Of a stretch of DNA of 28,256 bases, positions 25,401 through 28,256 are shown piece after piece; position 1 is the first letter of the stretch, and each line of letters starts with the position of its first letter. Both the position numbers and the translations under genes were made by a program. This DNA comes from a virus. The notes under the pieces are model-generated. The model searched no databases and was not told the origin of the DNA. It saw nothing but the letters and a program-made list of their open reading frames with translations. The stretch is taken from the IMG/VR virus record IMGVR_UViG_3300048828_000198, positions 1 to 28,256 of that record. One strand, 5' to 3'.

Positions 25401-28256
25401 CAATCCCTGATAAAGAGGTAAAAAGAACAGAAAAAGATAAAAGGATAGCTGAGCTTAAGACTAATCCGTTAAGAGTTAGTAAATCTAATGAACTTAATAA
25501 GCTTGAGCGAGAAATATCTAAAGAGTTAAAAACCCCTATAGATAAAGCGGTAAACTTGTTCACAAAACTTTATTATGATAAAATATCTGATAACGCTAAA
25601 ACAGCTGTAACCAGGGATGAATTTAAAGAGTCTGCAAGAGCCGAAATTACAAGCATTACCATCAATGAGTTTAAACCCAAAACAATCAACAGGCAAGGCG
25701 AGAGCGTTGTTAACGACATTGAGGACATAATATTCCAAAGAGGTGGTTTACGCTTACGAAGCTTAGCGGAAAGATTAGGTGTTGTAGGTAGAGATCAAGG
25801 TGTTGCTAGGGGAGCAGAAGCTCTTATTAAAATGGCTGATTCATCTTCCGACATAAACTTCGATGAGAACGACAAAGATTCTGTAAAAAGCGAGGAGAAG
25901 CGCAAAGTTTCTGCGTTACTAGCTAGCGAAGCTCGATACAATCAAGCAAGAGAACAGGTTGTAGATTTTTGGAAAGAAAACGAAGGTAATACTAAAGTAG
26001 AAAACTTTAAAAAAGTACCCAACCTTATTAATAACATTCTTTCAGAAATGTTTAATGTTACGGAAGGAACATTGACTGCCAGATCCGGTAATCTTAATAA
26101 AGCTGATTATGCTAACGCTATAAAAGCATTTACTGAGAAACAAGCAGTATTTACTGTAAAAGAAGGTGACACTAAAAAAGAAGTAAGAGTGCCTGTATCT
26201 GAAGTTAGTGCTTTTCAAGACGGTTTAAATGAAAAGAAAGCGGATAACAAAGATTTTAGCTATAAAAGAGAAGCTAATGAATCAATAGCGGAAGCTTTAC
26301 TTAGATTTTTACCACAAACTAGCGCAGATGATTACACTTATGCAAGTGGGCGTAAAGGTAGATTCTCGGGAAAATCCACAGGACTACCTAAAAACCTTAT
26401 GGGTCTAGCCTATAAAATTGAAGGTAGAAAAACAACAGGTATTGGTAACGTTGAACGAACTGCACAAAAACTTACCGTAGAGGAAATATATGACGCTATT
26501 GGCGCAGGATTCGATGCTGATGGTAACGTTGTTCAAAAAATGGGTCTTAGCGGGAAAAATAAGGAGGGTCAAACTATGCTCGGGCTTATAAAACTGCTTG
26601 GTAGAATGGTTACTAACGAGATTAGTAGAACGGAAACTGATCTTGATCCGATGACTAAAATGGACATAGCTGCGGGTAAAAACCGCCTAATGTTTAGCAA
26701 GCGTAAAAAGAAGCTAGTTAATGCTCTAAGTAGTGCGGCGGGCGTTGAGGTAGATATATCTCTTTCCGAAAAGGCAGTAAACAATACTAGAAATTTATTT
26801 AAAGAAATTGGAAGCGAATTAGGTCCTAAAGAAACTGTAAAATATATAGTGCCTTTAGTTTCTAAGGGATACGGAAAGCTATTTTATACAAAAAATGGTA
26901 AACCTTTGTTTAAGCCCGGTAGAGAAACTCCGTTTAAAAACAGAGCAGATTTATTTGAAGCTTTAGGTACTGAAGATTTTAAAAAATTCCAACCTAGAGA
27001 CAGAGAGATAGAAATAGAAGGGGAAAACGTTATTTTAAAAATAAGTTTTAATCAAAACGCTAAAAATCTTGAAAAATTTGTAAATCAAATAGGAGATAGA
27101 AAAGACTTTGCTAAAGACCAGCGCGAGGGACTCAAGAAAATAGCAAAAATACTAAAATCAAAGCTACAAGAAGATTTTGAAGGAAATAAAGATGCTGTAG
27201 CCTCTGTGTTGCAAGCTATGAATTCCAATGTTAACGGCTTAATACGAACAGCAGCTATTCCCGAGCTTATGGCCTTAGATGTTAATTCAACAGAATATGT
27301 TTACGAGCATTCTAAAACAGCCTCCGACACAATGGTAGAGCTAGCTTTATTAATATTTGACAGCAATGCTAATATAAACTTTGACGAAAGGTTTAAAGAA
27401 ATAATGGAAGACTTTATCGTTTCTATAATACCCGCCCCTTACGATAAAGCACTTAATGAAGTTTCTAGATCAAACGGGCCTAGACAGGGTGACAGTAAGG
27501 GCGATTATACAAAGCCTCTTATTAAATCAAAAAACGGTATCCCTGCTAGGTACACGTATTCTGAATTTGTTTCTAAACTGATAGAGAAAGGCCTAGCTCC
27601 AATGAATCTTGTGCCTATAAACAAAAAAGAACTAAAAGCACATCTTAATTCTGTAAAAAGCAGTAAGAAACTTATAAACGAAAACACTAAATTACTTCCT
27701 AAAAACTTAAGACAAGAGGGTATTACTAATAATCAAGCTATTAAAAACGCGGAAAACTTTGATAAGGCGATAACCTTAGGCAACAGCTTAGACAAGCCAA
27801 GAAGAGGTATTAGCGTTTGGGATTTTGACGATACATTGGCAACAACTAAAAGCAACGTATTATACACAATGCCTGACGGAACTAAAGGCAAGTTAGATGC
27901 ATCGAAATTTGCGAAAGAAGGTGATACGTTTTTAGCTAATGGTGCTGAATTTGATTTTAGTGAATTTAGCAAAGTAATGAATGGGGACAAAGGGCCGTTC
28001 TTTAATAAAGCTGTAGACAGAAACAGGAAGTTTGGCAATAAAGATGTTTATATATTAACAGCTAGGCCAGCTAATAGTGCCAATGCTATACACGAGTTTC
28101 TTAAGGGTATCGGTCTTGACATTCCTTTAGCTAACATTACCGGGCTTGCAAGCTCAGATCCACAGGCTAAAGCTAACTGGGTTGTAGGTAAATTCGCAGA
28201 AGGATACAACGACTTCTACTTTGCTGATGATCATGTAGGTAATGTTAACGCGGTAA
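22463..28256 (+). CDS. Giant multidomain internal virion / polyvalent protein (3' end beyond window)
   Basis: The frame is open from the ATG at 22463 to the window end: 1931 residues without a stop. Order of parts: an acidic, disordered N-terminus (1-150); hydrophobic Gly/Ala segments near 291-316 (IISLPTMAQAMIPYVGIASI), about 333-358 and 424-450 (YLIGGMSGGGVSSVGSS); a zinc-metalloprotease-like domain with AAHEVLHYAL, His699-Glu700-His703, and a Glu-rich helix QEEVLTLLSEAM (760-771) that may give the third ligand; long Lys/Glu coiled coils (about 855-1030); alpha-helical regions of unknown role (1040-1770); and a HAD hydrolase domain with VWDFDDT (Asp1787, Asp1789), YILTARP (Thr1866) and FADDH (Asp1922, Asp1923). 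This layout matches polyvalent proteins, which phages package and inject. It follows the other ejection proteins by 5 bases. Function is inferred; enzymatic activity is untested. Confidence 0.75.
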   Translation, partial: MSKYVYIIGEETVEFDTEQEMLEQVALAEEKGLYVEPVSDPEDGDTAEVSKAPESAFSQVISGEVPEVEEDFTQDPVESADAVSETVAQEDTELLLDDGSTELPSGEDYSIDGKPVTKKEYEIYDAEVKADKPLELTLSEEDFTANEKKWEEEFKKGELPPPPDWDLAGRTWTGLKETTKEIGALATTLPTYLNQFIGAVDRAVFMDEAEKEVFDSLDPKVRAAILNVRTPGILGNLPGSQNLANQGLLYYEEASKEIEKVRSNMVQFETTIGEEYARGNFVEATARTISDAIISLPTMAQAMIPYVGIASIVLSQGSKANMEAQKEGKLLDLKTMAYSGVIGASEGLLELVSKKIGGGMFRSLTGKSRPVIKQAVKDVFLKVTKDYNKEGLSEEGTFIINSIAEKIYLGSEKEAIDYFKEGLDTYLIGGMSGGGVSSVGSSANVYNQIIDGRKIKAQLNETDYTDLSNAYKTTEVPDGLVNLSLNPSVQAFLNKELDVKLKKGDITIEESNNIKRNFADTQGAAKAVNASTISDTNAGEAVELLTEKTRLEADIKTIGDKSLSGPQQLRVDTIKTLLDKLAGQGVLDAKTKKADAILKQLGGKGVVEVGNEKQMAAKFDQINKEDQKLHDDAQQKAIKAGEKTFKVGETEFSVDSQYKSNAQEFGGYGTYVPRLDGTAEVIINKAVAFEDGMVNTAAHEVLHYALRETLKSTVAQKKTGTALLDFVNSIETTEDIKDNEFTRRLKQYKDDARITEGDTQEEVLTLLSEAMLDGKLKFNETMSTKLLDFGRRLLSSMGFASVKFNTGKDVFNFIKDYNRSINKGKLDKGLAESLKKGIKGKLTDSTIKDQPKKKQSVKPSLITNKVDTALAALEEAEALRDEDFDNPTLAANVEKAEAAYDQALIEAENLEEDAAVDVAEEATKEKIVRPKADKTKRRYSLDADVKKEIEPQIAEAQALNKELIAQEKELNKKAIADIEAIPDKEVKRTEKDKRIAELKTNPLRVSKSNELNKLEREISKELKTPIDKAVNLFTKLYYDKISDNAKTAVTRDEFKESARAEITSITINEFKPKTINRQGESVVNDIEDIIFQRGGLRLRSLAERLGVVGRDQGVARGAEALIKMADSSSDINFDENDKDSVKSEEKRKVSALLASEARYNQAREQVVDFWKENEGNTKVENFKKVPNLINNILSEMFNVTEGTLTARSGNLNKADYANAIKAFTEKQAVFTVKEGDTKKEVRVPVSEVSAFQDGLNEKKADNKDFSYKREANESIAEALLRFLPQTSADDYTYASGRKGRFSGKSTGLPKNLMGLAYKIEGRKTTGIGNVERTAQKLTVEEIYDAIGAGFDADGNVVQKMGLSGKNKEGQTMLGLIKLLGRMVTNEISRTETDLDPMTKMDIAAGKNRLMFSKRKKKLVNALSSAAGVEVDISLSEKAVNNTRNLFKEIGSELGPKETVKYIVPLVSKGYGKLFYTKNGKPLFKPGRETPFKNRADLFEALGTEDFKKFQPRDREIEIEGENVILKISFNQNAKNLEKFVNQIGDRKDFAKDQREGLKKIAKILKSKLQEDFEGNKDAVASVLQAMNSNVNGLIRTAAIPELMALDVNSTEYVYEHSKTASDTMVELALLIFDSNANINFDERFKEIMEDFIVSIIPAPYDKALNEVSRSNGPRQGDSKGDYTKPLIKSKNGIPARYTYSEFVSKLIEKGLAPMNLVPINKKELKAHLNSVKSSKKLINENTKLLPKNLRQEGITNNQAIKNAENFDKAITLGNSLDKPRRGISVWDFDDTLATTKSNVLYTMPDGTKGKLDASKFAKEGDTFLANGAEFDFSEFSKVMNGDKGPFFNKAVDRNRKFGNKDVYILTARPANSANAIHEFLKGIGLDIPLANITGLASSDPQAKANWVVGKFAEGYNDFYFADDHVGNVNAV

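Noticed and set aside
1-28256. tRNA genes, CRISPR arrays, insertion sequences, attachment sites
   Set aside because: Looked for in the gaps; the longest gap is 99 bases and none holds a cloverleaf, direct repeats or transposase remnants.

Overview
The window looks like the virion-morphogenesis module of a strictly lytic-looking, short-tailed (podovirus-type) marine-style bacteriophage. All 18 genes lie on the plus strand, almost without gaps, in an AT-rich sequence. Recognisable in order are a receptor-binding/tail fibre protein (5' end missing), a GroES-like co-chaperonin, a probable small terminase, the large terminase, portal, scaffold, major capsid protein, head-tail adaptor (ring) proteins, a large P22 gp10-like tail hub in two polypeptides, and three internal (ejected) virion proteins. 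The last of these is a giant protein that runs off the end of the window. No integrase, repressor, replication gene, tRNA or CRISPR is visible. A Bacteroidota (flavobacterium-like) host is the best guess, because nearly every start codon lacks a Shine-Dalgarno sequence and is preceded by A/T-only leader. The tail fibre motifs are also ones I associate with phages of that phylum. This is an inference.

Layout: 1-1993 is the end of an adhesion/tail-fibre block. 2057-3367 holds two small conserved unknowns, the GroES-like gene and the putative small terminase, joined by 1-base TAATG overlaps or a longer overlap. 3367-7992 holds terminase and portal. 8025-10573 holds scaffold and major capsid protein, closed by a strong intrinsic terminator at 10584-10630. 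10655-11500 is an unknown virion gene. 11600-20059 holds the adaptors and tail hub. 20072-28256 holds the internal/ejection proteins. No gene-free stretch reaches 100 bases. The four longest intergenic gaps share an ATTATATnATA core, which may be a phage-specific late promoter.

How it works together: terminase packages DNA through the portal into a shell built by capsid protein on the scaffold, possibly with the phage GroES-like protein and host GroEL. Adaptor and hub proteins close the vertex. The internal proteins (20072 onward) probably leave with the DNA. The final protein (at least 1931 residues) carries hydrophobic Gly-rich segments, an HExxH zinc-protease motif and a C-terminal HAD hydrolase domain. 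This makes it a candidate polyvalent protein delivered into the host cell, and it is the most interesting object in the window. Family assignments rest on motif recognition by eye and memory of related phage proteins; no database search was run.
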